DNA from: Candidatus Scybalocola faecavium
GTDB lineage: Bacteria; Bacillota; Clostridia; Lachnospirales; Lachnospiraceae
DNA length: 64,000 bases
Assembly: GCA_018713145.1 (NCBI GenBank)
Contig: DVFP01000015.1
Location: 62,001-126,000, forward strand
Direction: 5' to 3'
Shown here: one piece after another, positions 25,779 to 34,719 of the stretch
Layout of the letters: each line of letters opens with the position of its first letter
Position numbering within the stretch: the first letter of the stretch is position 1
Program-made: the position numbers and the translations under genes
Notes under the pieces: model-generated
The model's input: only the letters and a program-made list of their open reading frames with translations
What the model was told of the DNA's origin: nothing
The model's database searches: none

Positions 25779-25880
25779 TGCGCGATACTGCGGACAGCTT
25801 ATGACAAAGCTCTATGCTTCCTGCCTCCCGGTAAATATCGGCTTGCTCCAGCAGCAGTCCTTTGCCAGGCGTATCGCGCA
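25779..25880. repeat. 102-bp element with 10-bp inverted ends
   Basis: Bounded by TGCGCGATAC (25779-25788) and its exact complement GTATCGCGCA (25871-25880). The right end, TTTGCCAGGCGTATCGCGCA, recurs with one change in the two repeats near 48.1 kb. No open reading frame; sits between two terminators. Confidence 0.7.
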
Positions 25881-25886
25881 AAAAAG

Positions 25887-25934
25887 AAAGACATGGATTT
25901 TCAGACCCCCGAAAACCCATGTCTTTTATTTTTT
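25887..25934. terminator. Terminator of the MoxR/DUF58/transglutaminase operon
   Basis: AAAGACATGG (25887-25896) pairs with CCATGTCTTT (25917-25926), with a T-rich tail on both strands; the leftward use follows the stop at 25934. Confidence 0.75.
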
Positions 25935-28417
25935 TAACAACAATAAATATATTGGAGTAAAAGCCGTTTCCACCATATCTGACCTTTAAGTATCCTGCTG
26001 CGGAGAGACTGATACATCTGTCGGCAGGACTTCCATTGCTCAGGCTCTATGCCATCCCGGCTGAAAGCCGCCTGATTGGCCAAAACAACCATCTCATCCA
26101 AAGCATCCACATCCACAAAGTCATAATCCCTGGCCACTGCCTCAAAATATTCGTGGAGGTTTTTATAATCTTTTTGATTGTATCCGATTTTCTCAAACAG
26201 ATCCAGGGTATACCCGTAAATCGCCTCCACTGCCTTGCTCCGGTTTTTCTGACGGATCCTCCGGTTTCTCTGGCGCATCAGGGCAGATGCTCTTAAGAAA
26301 ACAGCTGCCGCCAAAATCAGGATTACCCCACATATGATTAATATCCCCCAAAGGACTGTCATGGCCACATGGAAAAATCCGCTTCCGCCGCCCTTTGAGC
26401 TCTGGGGATCCTGACCTCCATGATTCCCGCCAATGTCTGATTCCGGGGCCGGGCTTTGGGATTCCGTCTGGGACTGGGCCGTTTCCCTTTGAGGCATATT
26501 TGTTTCCTGCTGCGTTTCACTTTCTGTCTCTGTATCAGACTGAGTCTCATCGGTTTCTGACGGATCATCAGTCAATTCAGCAGAATCATAATACGTCGGC
26601 GTCATTTCCACAGGTACCCATCCGGCTCCATCCACATAAATTTCTGCCCATGCATGGGCCTGATGGTCATAAACAATAGCTTCATACCCTTCCCCGGAAG
26701 GTGAAAAATTCCCGGGGACTAAAATATAGCCCTCCACATACCTGGCCGGGACTCCCATAGTTCTTAGCAAAAGGGTAGCTGCTGTGGCAAAATGCATACA
26801 ATAGCCTCTCTGATTTTCCAGAAGAAAATATTCTGTAAAGTCCCGTCCATCCGGAAGATCCCCCGGTGTCAGGGTATACTCACAGGTACGCTCCAGCAGG
26901 GCCCGTATATAAGAAACCTTTTCCGCCAAAGTTTCCGGGAGGACCCCCTGCGTAAAATCATTAAGCATGGAACGGGTATCCGCAGGAACCTGAGTATAAT
27001 GATCATAAACAAAATTTCTGTAGTTTTCTTCCAAAGTCTCCATAGAAGAGTCCCCCTGGAAAACCTGGGACGCATAAAAAGACAAATCATCAAAGGCGCC
27101 GGCCAGAGGGTAGATCATAGGAGCATAGTCAAAAGCAGACGAGGAATCTGTTCCCGAAATGTACAGATCATTAAACCATCCCTGAGGATCCCGGACATTA
27201 GCGCCGTAAGGGAAAAATTCATAGCTGCCGAAAACCGCCAGTTTTTCAATCCGCATATAGTCGGAACCAAAGTCCTGGAGCATATTATATCCCAGATTTA
27301 AAAGATCGGCTTCCTTCTGCCGGTCGATGCCATATTCGTTCAAAAATTGATCATATGCTCCACCACCCCTGACATTCCACCGATTATCTTCATAATAATC
27401 TCCCACATATCCCTTAATATATATGCCGGAATCCGGACGGTCATCCACTTGAACTCTAAGCTGCTGATCCCCATGATAATACAGATCCCCCACAGAAGCC
27501 AGGTTGCCGCCGTTGATCCCTCCCTGAGGCACCCGGTCCGCCTGTCCCCATTCACTAAATATTTGAAAATGCTCCTGTGTCCAGCTGCGCACCTGCTGCT
27601 GGTATCCTCTAAGGGTATCCTCTTCCGGCAGTCCGGCAATATTTCCCGCAAGAACAGATAAGGCAAGACTTGCCGTCAGCACCGCAGCTACAGCCACAGC
27701 GGTTCCGGCGCCAATCTTTGACGCAGCCTTTTGATCCCCACGGACATAAAAATGACCGCCAAGAGCTGTTAACGTGCCAAACTTGCCGAAACGATGGCTG
27801 GTATAGCTGCCTGCAATAAGGATACAGGCAGAAAACACAAAGACCCCCATCCATAAAAGATCAGGAACCTTCCCAACTAAAAACACGCCCAGGATTCCTA
27901 AGGCTCCCGGGAAAACTGCCGGTACAGAACTTTTAAGTCCCCAAAAGCATATGGCGCCGTACAGGATCAAAAGCACAGCAATAAAAATATAAACTTCCTG
28001 TGACAGGGTCCCTGACCACAAACCTGCGTCTACAGATCCTTCGACATAATAATCCGTTGCCAGCGTATACGCCCGCTCATAAATACTTGCAAAACCCTGT
28101 GACAGGGGATCAAACCGAAGCCATCCATAGATTCCCAGGCCCAGGGCGCACAGAACCGCGCCGCTCCAAAAAAACTGCCATTTAAAAGACAGCAGGAAAA
28201 ATATTATGGAAAGGGCAAGCATAAGGCCGATGATCAAAGCCATGTTAAAAGTCATGGACAGCCCGTCAAAAAATAGAGCAAATGCGGACATCTGGCACAG
28301 CATAAATCCTGCAACTGTGACAAAAATCCATACAAGGCTCATAAACCTGCTTTTTTTGCCGTCATAATATGAAGTTTTTTCCAGAAAATGTATCCCTGTC
28401 CAATCCTCTTTCTTCAT
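25934..28417 (-). CDS. Membrane-bound transglutaminase-like protein (TgpA type)
   Basis: 827 residues: about six N-terminal membrane helices (residues ~25-250), a large extracytoplasmic part, a transglutaminase-like domain with Cys near residue 539 (NQRGYCMHFATAATLLLRTM) and His near 588 (DHQAHAWAEIYVDGAGWVPV), then a Ser/Thr/Gln/Glu-rich linker, a last membrane helix (FFHVAMTVLWGILIICGVIL) and a cytoplasmic helical tail. The triad is intact, so cysteine-type cleavage or crosslinking outside the cell is plausible. The gene overlaps the end of the DUF58 gene by 56 bp and belongs to the common MoxR-DUF58-TgpA operon. Biological target unknown. Confidence 0.9.
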   Translation of the reverse strand: MKKEDWTGIHFLEKTSYYDGKKSRFMSLVWIFVTVAGFMLCQMSAFALFFDGLSMTFNMALIIGLMLALSIIFFLLSFKWQFFWSGAVLCALGLGIYGWLRFDPLSQGFASIYERAYTLATDYYVEGSVDAGLWSGTLSQEVYIFIAVLLILYGAICFWGLKSSVPAVFPGALGILGVFLVGKVPDLLWMGVFVFSACILIAGSYTSHRFGKFGTLTALGGHFYVRGDQKAASKIGAGTAVAVAAVLTASLALSVLAGNIAGLPEEDTLRGYQQQVRSWTQEHFQIFSEWGQADRVPQGGINGGNLASVGDLYYHGDQQLRVQVDDRPDSGIYIKGYVGDYYEDNRWNVRGGGAYDQFLNEYGIDRQKEADLLNLGYNMLQDFGSDYMRIEKLAVFGSYEFFPYGANVRDPQGWFNDLYISGTDSSSAFDYAPMIYPLAGAFDDLSFYASQVFQGDSSMETLEENYRNFVYDHYTQVPADTRSMLNDFTQGVLPETLAEKVSYIRALLERTCEYTLTPGDLPDGRDFTEYFLLENQRGYCMHFATAATLLLRTMGVPARYVEGYILVPGNFSPSGEGYEAIVYDHQAHAWAEIYVDGAGWVPVEMTPTYYDSAELTDDPSETDETQSDTETESETQQETNMPQRETAQSQTESQSPAPESDIGGNHGGQDPQSSKGGGSGFFHVAMTVLWGILIICGVILILAAAVFLRASALMRQRNRRIRQKNRSKAVEAIYGYTLDLFEKIGYNQKDYKNLHEYFEAVARDYDFVDVDALDEMVVLANQAAFSRDGIEPEQWKSCRQMYQSLRSRILKGQIWWKRLLLQYIYCC

Positions 28418-29489
28418 AGATCTCTCCGTCTTTTTCGATTGTCATATTTGTATTTACTGATAAAAATGTGCAAAAGCTGTCAAATCCCCAGGTCCGTCCA
28501 TAAAAGTCTCTGGGATTTCCGATTTTAATATGGGGATGGGCATACAGCAGCCTGCCCATATGTTCATACACATCCTCTTCCGACTTAATGGCATGGCGCT
28601 CAATGGTCATATCATCCCGGCACCAGGCAATATAATGCCAGCATTGGACCCGGGCAAGTCCGGCGCTCATTGATAATCCGGCTTCAATAACACTGGTCAT
28701 AGCCTTCAGCTGGTCCGCACCTTTGACTATTGCCTTCTTTTTTCCGCTTTTCTCTGTAGAAATTTTTGAAAAATTGAAAAAAAGAACCACCGGATAACCC
28801 ACAGGTCTGGAAAATTCTTTTACCATCAATGCATCTTCCCGGGCAGTCAGCTTCCAATGGATTCTTTGAAGCCGGTCTCCCTGGCGGAAGGAACGCACAT
28901 CAAACACTTCCGATGGGTCATCCCCGCTTTTTACCTTGGAAAATGTATCACTTTCACCGATAAAATCCCGGATCTTTGTACTGATCTGAAATTCCACGGG
29001 AAAAATGTACGGAAATATTGGAATTTCTAAAGTTTGTCCCACTTTTCCGGAAAATGCAAACAGTCTGAAAAAACCGCTGACCTTAAACCGCTCCATATTC
29101 ACCTGGAGAACACCGCAGCAGTCCGATTCCAGATGAAAGGTCACCTGAGCGTGGGCCCTGGCGCCTGCATAAGTACAGATCCACTGTTTTTGAGAGATTT
29201 CCCCCATTTTATTCCTGTAATTGATCCGTATGCGCAGATGATTAATGGGCAGAAAGCTTCTGTTTTGAATGTGGATCTTAATAGGGATCACTTCCGAATG
29301 ATGGATAAAGTTTCCGGTCATTTCCCCTGAAATTTTAATACTGCTGCGCAGATAAAAGGCACATGCCAGATCCAGTATTAAAACCAGTATCATAACTAAA
29401 ATAACAACAAAGAACACCGGCTCTGTATACATAATCATGATATAAATACAAAGCGCCATTCCCAAAATATATACAGGCAAATTTTTCAT
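28362..29489 (-). CDS. DUF58 domain membrane protein
   Basis: 375 residues with two N-terminal membrane helices (YILGMALCIYIMIMY, FFVVILVMILVLILDLA) and a cytoplasmic or peripheral part containing the DUF58 hallmark DDPSEVFDVRSFRQGDRLQRIHWKLTAREDALMVKEF. DUF58 proteins pair with MoxR ATPases and resemble VWA folds. The C-terminal half after VVLFFNF is as expected. Second gene of the three-gene operon, 14 bp after moxR. Confidence 0.92.
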   Translation of the reverse strand: MKNLPVYILGMALCIYIMIMYTEPVFFVVILVMILVLILDLACAFYLRSSIKISGEMTGNFIHHSEVIPIKIHIQNRSFLPINHLRIRINYRNKMGEISQKQWICTYAGARAHAQVTFHLESDCCGVLQVNMERFKVSGFFRLFAFSGKVGQTLEIPIFPYIFPVEFQISTKIRDFIGESDTFSKVKSGDDPSEVFDVRSFRQGDRLQRIHWKLTAREDALMVKEFSRPVGYPVVLFFNFSKISTEKSGKKKAIVKGADQLKAMTSVIEAGLSMSAGLARVQCWHYIAWCRDDMTIERHAIKSEEDVYEHMGRLLYAHPHIKIGNPRDFYGRTWGFDSFCTFLSVNTNMTIEKDGEIYEERGLDRDTFSGKNFIL

Positions 29490-29503
29490 AATGCATCCGC
29501 CTT

Positions 29504-30445
29504 TTATCGGGGTACCGGCTTAGGTACTGAGGCAATGATCCGGTCCAGCACTGTATGAGCATCATAGCCTGCAATACCTGCCCTCGCATCCAAAACGATC
29601 CGGTGACCGGCCACATCTTTAAAAATCCCGGCCACATCATCCGGAAGCACATAATCTCTCCCTGCAAGGAAGGCCGAGCTCATAGCCATCCGGCACAATG
29701 CCAGGGTGCCTCGGGGACTGACTCCCAGTTTGATCAATTCGTTATTCCTGGTCGCATTGACCAGCTGGGCGATATACTCATAGACAGCATCATGAATATA
29801 CACCTGTTCCACTGCCTTCTGGCAGGACAGTAAAATAGCCGCATCCATCACAGGCCGCACATGATCCAGGGGATTATCCGCATGACGCCGCTTAATGATC
29901 TGGATCTCATTTTTTATATCCGGATACCCCAGGCTGAAGCAGATCATAAAACGGTCCAACTGAGACTCAGGCAAAAGCTGAGTTCCCGCAGATCCTACAG
30001 GATTCTGGGTGGCGATTACGATAAAAGGCGCCGGAACATCTAAGGTATTGCCGTCAATAGTCACCTTTCCCTCTTCCATGACCTGTAAAAGAGCAGACTG
30101 AGTCTTTGGAGATGTCCGGTTGATCTCATCCGCCAGAAACAGATTGGTCATTACAGGCCCCGGCATATACCGGAAAGTTTTTGTTTCCTTTTGGAACATA
30201 TAAAATCCAGTCACATCACTGGGAAGTACATCCGGGGTAAACTGGACACGCTTCTGCTTTAAAGCCATGGCCTTGGAAAAGGCCAAAGCCATCGTCGTCT
30301 TTCCAACACCTGGAATATCATCCATTAAAATATGGCCTCCGGCCAAAATAGCCAGCATGACCTTTTTTATGTATACATCTTTTCCCGCAACAACCTTGCC
30401 CACTTCACGGACAACATTGCGGGGGGCGTTTGCCAAATCACTCAT
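29504..30445 (-). CDS. MoxR family AAA+ ATPase
   Basis: 313 residues from MSDLANAP; AGGAGG lies 6 bases before this ATG (an ATG two codons earlier would overlap the spacing). Walker A DIPGVGKTT, Walker B region NLFLADEINRTSPKTQSALLQVMEE, sensor 1 FIVIATQNPVGSAGTQLLPESQLDRF, and a C-terminal lid with the SPRGTLALCRMAMSSAFL stretch. MoxR ATPases act as chaperones that help mature partner complexes, here presumably DUF58 and the transglutaminase protein. A -10-like TATAAT lies near 30526-30531 upstream with only a weak -35. Confidence 0.94.
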   Translation of the reverse strand: MSDLANAPRNVVREVGKVVAGKDVYIKKVMLAILAGGHILMDDIPGVGKTTMALAFSKAMALKQKRVQFTPDVLPSDVTGFYMFQKETKTFRYMPGPVMTNLFLADEINRTSPKTQSALLQVMEEGKVTIDGNTLDVPAPFIVIATQNPVGSAGTQLLPESQLDRFMICFSLGYPDIKNEIQIIKRRHADNPLDHVRPVMDAAILLSCQKAVEQVYIHDAVYEYIAQLVNATRNNELIKLGVSPRGTLALCRMAMSSAFLAGRDYVLPDDVAGIFKDVAGHRIVLDARAGIAGYDAHTVLDRIIASVPKPVPR

Positions 30446-30637
30446 AAACATCCTCCTGTACTTCTATCTTAATATTCCCGCAAAATTATGGAACATTCTT
30501 TTATGGGAATACATGTACAGATTTAATTATAACAGCTTTATAGTCATTCATCTACTGTTTTATCTGCCAATTTTGCCTGTCAGCCCAGGCGGAAGCTGAT
30601 GCGTGCCCAATATATTGTGAAAATCTCCGGAGAACTT

Positions 30638-31420
30638 TTATGGCAAAATAAGATTTACAGCAAGGCCGGTCACAAGAGAAAAGATCATACCATCTAAAAG
30701 CCACTGCTGCAGCAGCGGGATCGTTCCGCCGCCGCAGGCATACATAGGTACTCCTACCGTAGCTGCCATAAGCACGCCAAACGCTTCATTTCCCCCAAAC
30801 AGGGCCGTCATGGCTGCGGAAGGCACATACCGCTGAAACAGGGCCGACAGCAGGATTCCTGTAAGAAAGTAAAGCCCGGTGGCCTTAACATTGCGCCAGA
30901 GGTTTTTTAAATAGCACAGGGCAGGGTTGGGATCTGTGTCACGGCTTTTTGATTCCTCAAAGCCTGTGAAATTAAAAAAGGGCTTATTTTTGTAAAAGAA
31001 ATGGATTAAAATCCCGGCAGCAATGCCGCATATAAAACAGGACAAAATACGAATAATCAAAACATTTCTGCCCAGGGCCGCGCTGTATATGATCAGCTGC
31101 GGATTCAGCAGAATAGAGGACATCATAAAAGCGCCAAGCCAACTGTCCTTCATCCCGCTTTTTGAAAATGAAGCTGCAATCGGTATGGTTCCGTACATGC
31201 ACAAAGGGGAAGCAATGCCCAGCGCGCTGGCTGCTCCAATTCCCAAAACTCCCAGCCGCTTTCCCCTTAGTGCCAGGAAAGCCTTGTGGATATAGTTTTT
31301 GGCAAAAACAGATACTGCTGAGCCTATGACCATACCAACGATCCACCATATAAAAATCTGCTCAAGTTGGACAGTAAAATAATACCATATGTAAATAAAT
31401 TCCCGGTGAAGGACTTCCAT
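30638..31420 (-). CDS. Putative permease of the UPF0718/ArsP-like family
   Basis: 260 residues from the ATG with AGGAGG 6 bases upstream. About eight membrane helices in two related halves, each with a Gly/Pro-rich signature: ASPLCMYGTIPIAASF and VGVPMYACGGGTIPLLQQW. This pattern belongs to the DUF318/UPF0718 permeases, some of which (ArsP) export organoarsenicals; in others the substrate is unknown. The Cys in each signature is notable for a metal(loid) role. Last gene of the flavodoxin - DUF4405 - DUF362 - permease operon, 10 bp after the DUF362 gene. Confidence 0.8.
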   Translation of the reverse strand: MEVLHREFIYIWYYFTVQLEQIFIWWIVGMVIGSAVSVFAKNYIHKAFLALRGKRLGVLGIGAASALGIASPLCMYGTIPIAASFSKSGMKDSWLGAFMMSSILLNPQLIIYSAALGRNVLIIRILSCFICGIAAGILIHFFYKNKPFFNFTGFEESKSRDTDPNPALCYLKNLWRNVKATGLYFLTGILLSALFQRYVPSAAMTALFGGNEAFGVLMAATVGVPMYACGGGTIPLLQQWLLDGMIFSLVTGLAVNLILP

Positions 31421-31430
31421 CCCGCACCTC

Positions 31431-32507
31431 CTAATCAATGCTGGTCAACGTATATGTCCGGCTGCCAAGACCAATTTCCTGGGCGTGCTCAAGGGTCAGC
31501 AGTCCGTTTCTGGATTCAATGCGTCTGACCAGAGAATCCCCATCCTCAGCTCCGTAAACCAGATCCACACAGGCCTGATCTAAAGCTACCGGATCATAAG
31601 ATGCCAGTATACCTATATCGTGCATGTCCGGCTCAGCAGGATTGCTGTCACAGTCACAGTCCACTGACAGACAGTTCATAACATTAATATACAGCATATT
31701 TCCATCCATGTAATCACTAACGGATTTTCCTGCTTCTGCCATGGATTCTAAAAATGCATCCTGATCGCCGCCCCACATACTGCCTCCGGTTCCTCCGGAA
31801 TGGATATGGGACTTTCCTTCTGAAGACGCGATGCCAATGGATATATTTTTAATGGCGCCGCCAAAACCGGCCATAGCGTGGCCTTTAAAATGGGAAAGCA
31901 CAATATAGTAATCATAATCCGCAAAATGTTCCCCTACATAATTTTCTGCCAGGTGGGTTCCCCCTGCCACAGGAAGGGTCATGGAACCCTCCGCATCCAT
32001 AATATCCACTTCGGCAATATCCGTGTATCCGTGATCTTTCGCCAGCTGCATGTGGTAAGCCGTACTCGCCCGATCCCCACCGTAAGCAGTATTGCACTCA
32101 ACGATCGTTCCATGAACAGTCTGCACCAGTTCCCCGATCAGTTCCGGCCGCAAATAGTTGCTGCCATTTTCTCCGGTACTGATCTTCACGGCAATATTTC
32201 CGTCAGGCAGCCGAACATCTAAAGCATTATAGATGGCCATAAGCCCTTCTGGACTAATATCTGTAGTCATATAAACAACAGGAGTGTCTCCAGCCCCATC
32301 TGCTCCTGCCATCCCCCCGGATGTCTCAGGATTTTCCGCATCCTGAAGGGATTCTGCCCCCTGGGTTTCCGACTCAGTCAAAGTCTCAGCAAAAGCCTGT
32401 GTCTCTGATGAGACATTATCCCGCTCCTGAGATGATTCAGCGCCGCAGCCTGCCAGCGCTGCGGCTAAAAAGCTGACTGCCATGCATAATGAATAAATTT
32501 TTTTCAT
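31431..32507 (-). CDS. DUF362 domain lipoprotein
   Basis: 358 residues from MKKIYSLC (AGGAGG 6 bases upstream; the longer form has no ribosome site). Signal peptide with lipobox LAGC, an acidic/Ser-rich linker to ~residue 75, then a DUF362 domain: VYMTTDISPEGLMAIYNALD, IVECNTAYGG, SHFKGHAMAGFGGAIKNISIG, CLSVDCDCDSNPAEPDM, ASYDPVALDQACVDLV. No ferredoxin motif is present, but the CxDCDCD cluster could bind a metal. The domain is 50-60% like the cytosolic protein at 34720 by eye, so the pair arose by duplication with addition of a lipoprotein signal. Function of DUF362 is unsettled. Confidence 0.85.
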   Translation of the reverse strand: MKKIYSLCMAVSFLAAALAGCGAESSQERDNVSSETQAFAETLTESETQGAESLQDAENPETSGGMAGADGAGDTPVVYMTTDISPEGLMAIYNALDVRLPDGNIAVKISTGENGSNYLRPELIGELVQTVHGTIVECNTAYGGDRASTAYHMQLAKDHGYTDIAEVDIMDAEGSMTLPVAGGTHLAENYVGEHFADYDYYIVLSHFKGHAMAGFGGAIKNISIGIASSEGKSHIHSGGTGGSMWGGDQDAFLESMAEAGKSVSDYMDGNMLYINVMNCLSVDCDCDSNPAEPDMHDIGILASYDPVALDQACVDLVYGAEDGDSLVRRIESRNGLLTLEHAQEIGLGSRTYTLTSID

Positions 32508-32541
32508 AAAAAGCCTCCTCTCCAGCTTCAATGTTTCCTGC

Positions 32542-33237
32542 TTAAATATTCCCGATTTTTTTCCTTCTCTGTATTTTTTTGAGGAACATGGAAATATAGT
32601 AAGCCAGGAAAATAAATGTTCCCATCATTGCCCCATAATCCAAATAAAACAAAGGCACAGGCTCGCTAAAATCAAAAAATACAAACCGGGTGAGTAAAAA
32701 CATATAAGACAGCAGGTTTCTGCGGATAAATACTGAAAAACCATACACAGCAACGATCCCTCCCAGGACAACAAAAACTGCCCTGGGCTTTTTGGAAGGG
32801 GCTGTGATCTTAAACAGCTTTCCTGTCATACCTGCAATCATCCCCCAATGGAGACCAAGATGGGCGGCCATAAGGACAAATCCCCAGTAAGATGCTGCCA
32901 TATGCAACAGTCTGGCAAAGCCCATGCCGCCATGAATACCTAAAAAGGCAAAGACATGATTGGAAAGCATAATACCGCTGACCATAAGCCCTGCCATGGC
33001 CAGAAATACCAGTACATCCACTGCCAGCCCGAAGATTCGGGCCGGTGTATACTTTCCTTTAAATAGTGACCTGTACCAGTTTTTGTTCAGTATGTGATGG
33101 ACAATAAACAGGACAAACATACCGGCGCCTGCCCATTCATGGGCCACATCCCCCCAAAACGGATACCCCATAAGAAACAGAAGAGCGATCGTCATGACTG
33201 CGTCCACTGTAATTTTTATCCTGGCCTTTAAATTCAT
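32542..33237 (-). CDS. DUF4405 membrane protein (cytochrome b-like)
   Basis: 231 residues with about six membrane helices. His33, His47/48, His94, His102, His112, His126 and His130 fall in or next to helices, as expected for b-type haem ligation in the DUF4405 family (FVLFIVHHILNKNWY; LLHMAASYWGFVLMAAHLGLHWG). These proteins resemble the cytochrome b subunit of formate dehydrogenases and ferric-reductase-like proteins. It lies between a flavodoxin-fold lipoprotein and a DUF362 lipoprotein, which suggests electron transfer across or outside the membrane. Haem binding is inferred from the His pattern only. Confidence 0.8.
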   Translation of the reverse strand: MNLKARIKITVDAVMTIALLFLMGYPFWGDVAHEWAGAGMFVLFIVHHILNKNWYRSLFKGKYTPARIFGLAVDVLVFLAMAGLMVSGIMLSNHVFAFLGIHGGMGFARLLHMAASYWGFVLMAAHLGLHWGMIAGMTGKLFKITAPSKKPRAVFVVLGGIVAVYGFSVFIRRNLLSYMFLLTRFVFFDFSEPVPLFYLDYGAMMGTFIFLAYYISMFLKKIQRRKKIGNI

Positions 33238-33282
33238 AAGTTCCCTCCTTATTTCAGCCCAGGCCCCAACTCATAGGCCTTT

Positions 33283-34389
33283 TTAGTCTGCCGCGCTGAT
33301 GGTAATGGTCCCTGCCATTTCAGAAACCAGTTCGCCTCCGGAAACCACATGTCCCAGTTCATACAGGGACGGATTCTGGCTGTAATCACCGTAAAACATA
33401 ACCACATCACCCCAGGGTTCATAATAGGCCAGGGTTCCTGACCCGTTGGATGCTAAAGGTACATCTGCTGTATCCAGGGAATTGGGTGGATAAAAAATCT
33501 TTTCGTTGGTACTGAAATCCTCCACTTCCACAGTTAAGGGCAGCTGGTCATATAAATCCTGTGCCGCCTCACTGTCGTTAAGCTCATAAACCACTGTATG
33601 TTCTCCAAATTGTATAGTAATCTGCTGTGCCATAGTATTTGTTTTCTCCGTTTCCTCTGATGCGGCTTCCTCATTTTCTTCTGGATTTTCCACCGCGTAT
33701 CCCAGCCCCTCTACCCATGCCACAATGGCTTCCTGAGACGATGAGGCATCCTCTTCATAACAATCAAAAATATTCTCTGAAATCACAGCATCCAGCGCAG
33801 CCTCGGTAATGATCTCCACGCTGTTTGCCAGACCGCCGGTGCCGTGGGAGCAAAACAGATAGACCTGCTTTCCTGAAAGATCATTTTCCTCCAAAAATGA
33901 CAGCAGGGCCATAGGGACACCATACCACCAGTTAGGATACCCTAAAAAGACCGTGTCATATTGCTCCAGATGATCTACATTTTCCACAAGTTCAGGTCTT
34001 GCGTCTTCTCTCCGCTCTTCATTAGCCCGGGAAAGACACGCGTCCCAGTCGCTGGGATAAGGATCCGTGACCTGAATGGAAAACAGATCACCTCCGGTAG
34101 CCTCCTGTACCCAGCCGGCCAGCTGCTGCACATTTCCAGGGGATACAACACTGGGAGAGGCCTCAGCGTCAACATCCTCTTCCAAAATGGCATTTTCCGC
34201 CCAGGAAAAATAGGCCACAAGGACACGTCCGGCCGGGCCAGCAGTGTCGGTTTCTGAGCCGGTCATCTGGCTGTCATCCGCCAAAGCCTGTGAAGAACTT
34301 TCCGTTGTCCCGCCCGTGCTAGTGCTATTACAGGCGGTAAGGGATAAAACTAACGTTACAGCAAGTAAAAAGCATAATATCTTTCTCAT
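33283..34389 (-). CDS. Flavodoxin-fold lipoprotein with C-terminal cyclophilin-like domain
   Basis: 368 residues. Signal peptide with lipobox LTAC (Cys20), a Ser/Thr-rich linker, then a flavodoxin domain (residues ~55-232: VLVAYFSWAENA, DTVFLGYPNWWYGVPMALLSFLE, YLFCSHGTGGLANSVE), and a second domain (residues ~250-368: ITIQFGEHTVVYELNDSEAAQDL, then PLASNGSGTLAYYEPWGDVVMFYGD) typical of the cyclophilin-like family fused to such flavodoxins. So a flavin protein exposed outside the membrane. First gene of the four-gene operon, read from the promoter at 34458-34486. A 13-bp dyad lies in its leader. Confidence 0.88.
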   Translation of the reverse strand: MRKILCFLLAVTLVLSLTACNSTSTGGTTESSSQALADDSQMTGSETDTAGPAGRVLVAYFSWAENAILEEDVDAEASPSVVSPGNVQQLAGWVQEATGGDLFSIQVTDPYPSDWDACLSRANEERREDARPELVENVDHLEQYDTVFLGYPNWWYGVPMALLSFLEENDLSGKQVYLFCSHGTGGLANSVEIITEAALDAVISENIFDCYEEDASSSQEAIVAWVEGLGYAVENPEENEEAASEETEKTNTMAQQITIQFGEHTVVYELNDSEAAQDLYDQLPLTVEVEDFSTNEKIFYPPNSLDTADVPLASNGSGTLAYYEPWGDVVMFYGDYSQNPSLYELGHVVSGGELVSEMAGTITISAAD

Positions 34390-34407
34390 AATACACCTCC
34401 GGATATA

Positions 34408-34439
34408 ACATAACCGTTCAGAGGGCTGAACGGTTATGT
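34408..34439. promoter_or_regulatory. Perfect 13-bp dyad in the flavodoxin-operon leader
   Basis: ACATAACCGTTCA (34408-34420) and TGAACGGTTATGT (34427-34439) with a 6-base centre. It lies between the promoter and the ribosome site. The half-site GAACGGTTAT recurs in the dyad at 35750-35775. Confidence 0.75.
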
Positions 34440-34457
34440 GTATTTTTATTTAGTTTT

Positions 34458-34486
34458 ATTATACTTAGACCGGACTTTTGTGTCTA
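34458..34486 (-). promoter_or_regulatory. Promoter of the flavodoxin/DUF4405/DUF362/permease operon
   Basis: TAGACA (34481-34486) and TATAAT (34458-34463), 17-bp spacer, leftward. Confidence 0.75.
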
Positions 34487-34637
34487 ATACTTGTCTTTTA
34501 TCCCTTTCCATACGTTTTATCTATGGCTGACACTATGCGGGAAAAGTGCCGGAGAAGCGCCGGTTAATCGCCGGAAAAGCGGGGCTGCCGCATAATAAAT
34601 TTCTTCACACGCTATACCCCACTTTTTCTCATGAGAC

Positions 34638-34689
34638 GGACAGGGCATCTTCTTGCCCTTCTTTCGCTTGGCAAGAAAATGCCCTGTCC
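34638..34689. repeat. 20-bp inverted repeat after the DUF362 gene
   Basis: GGACAGGGCATCTTCTTGCC (34638-34657) pairs with 34670-34689 with one mismatch around a 12-base loop. It stands 31 bases past the stop of the gene at 34720 and probably acts as its transcript end, although no T-run follows on either strand. The stretch 34490-34637 shows short GC-rich repeats of CGCCGG but no gene. Confidence 0.8.
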
Positions 34690-34719
34690 CCAATAGTTAC
34701 ATTTAAAGATTTAATCTCT

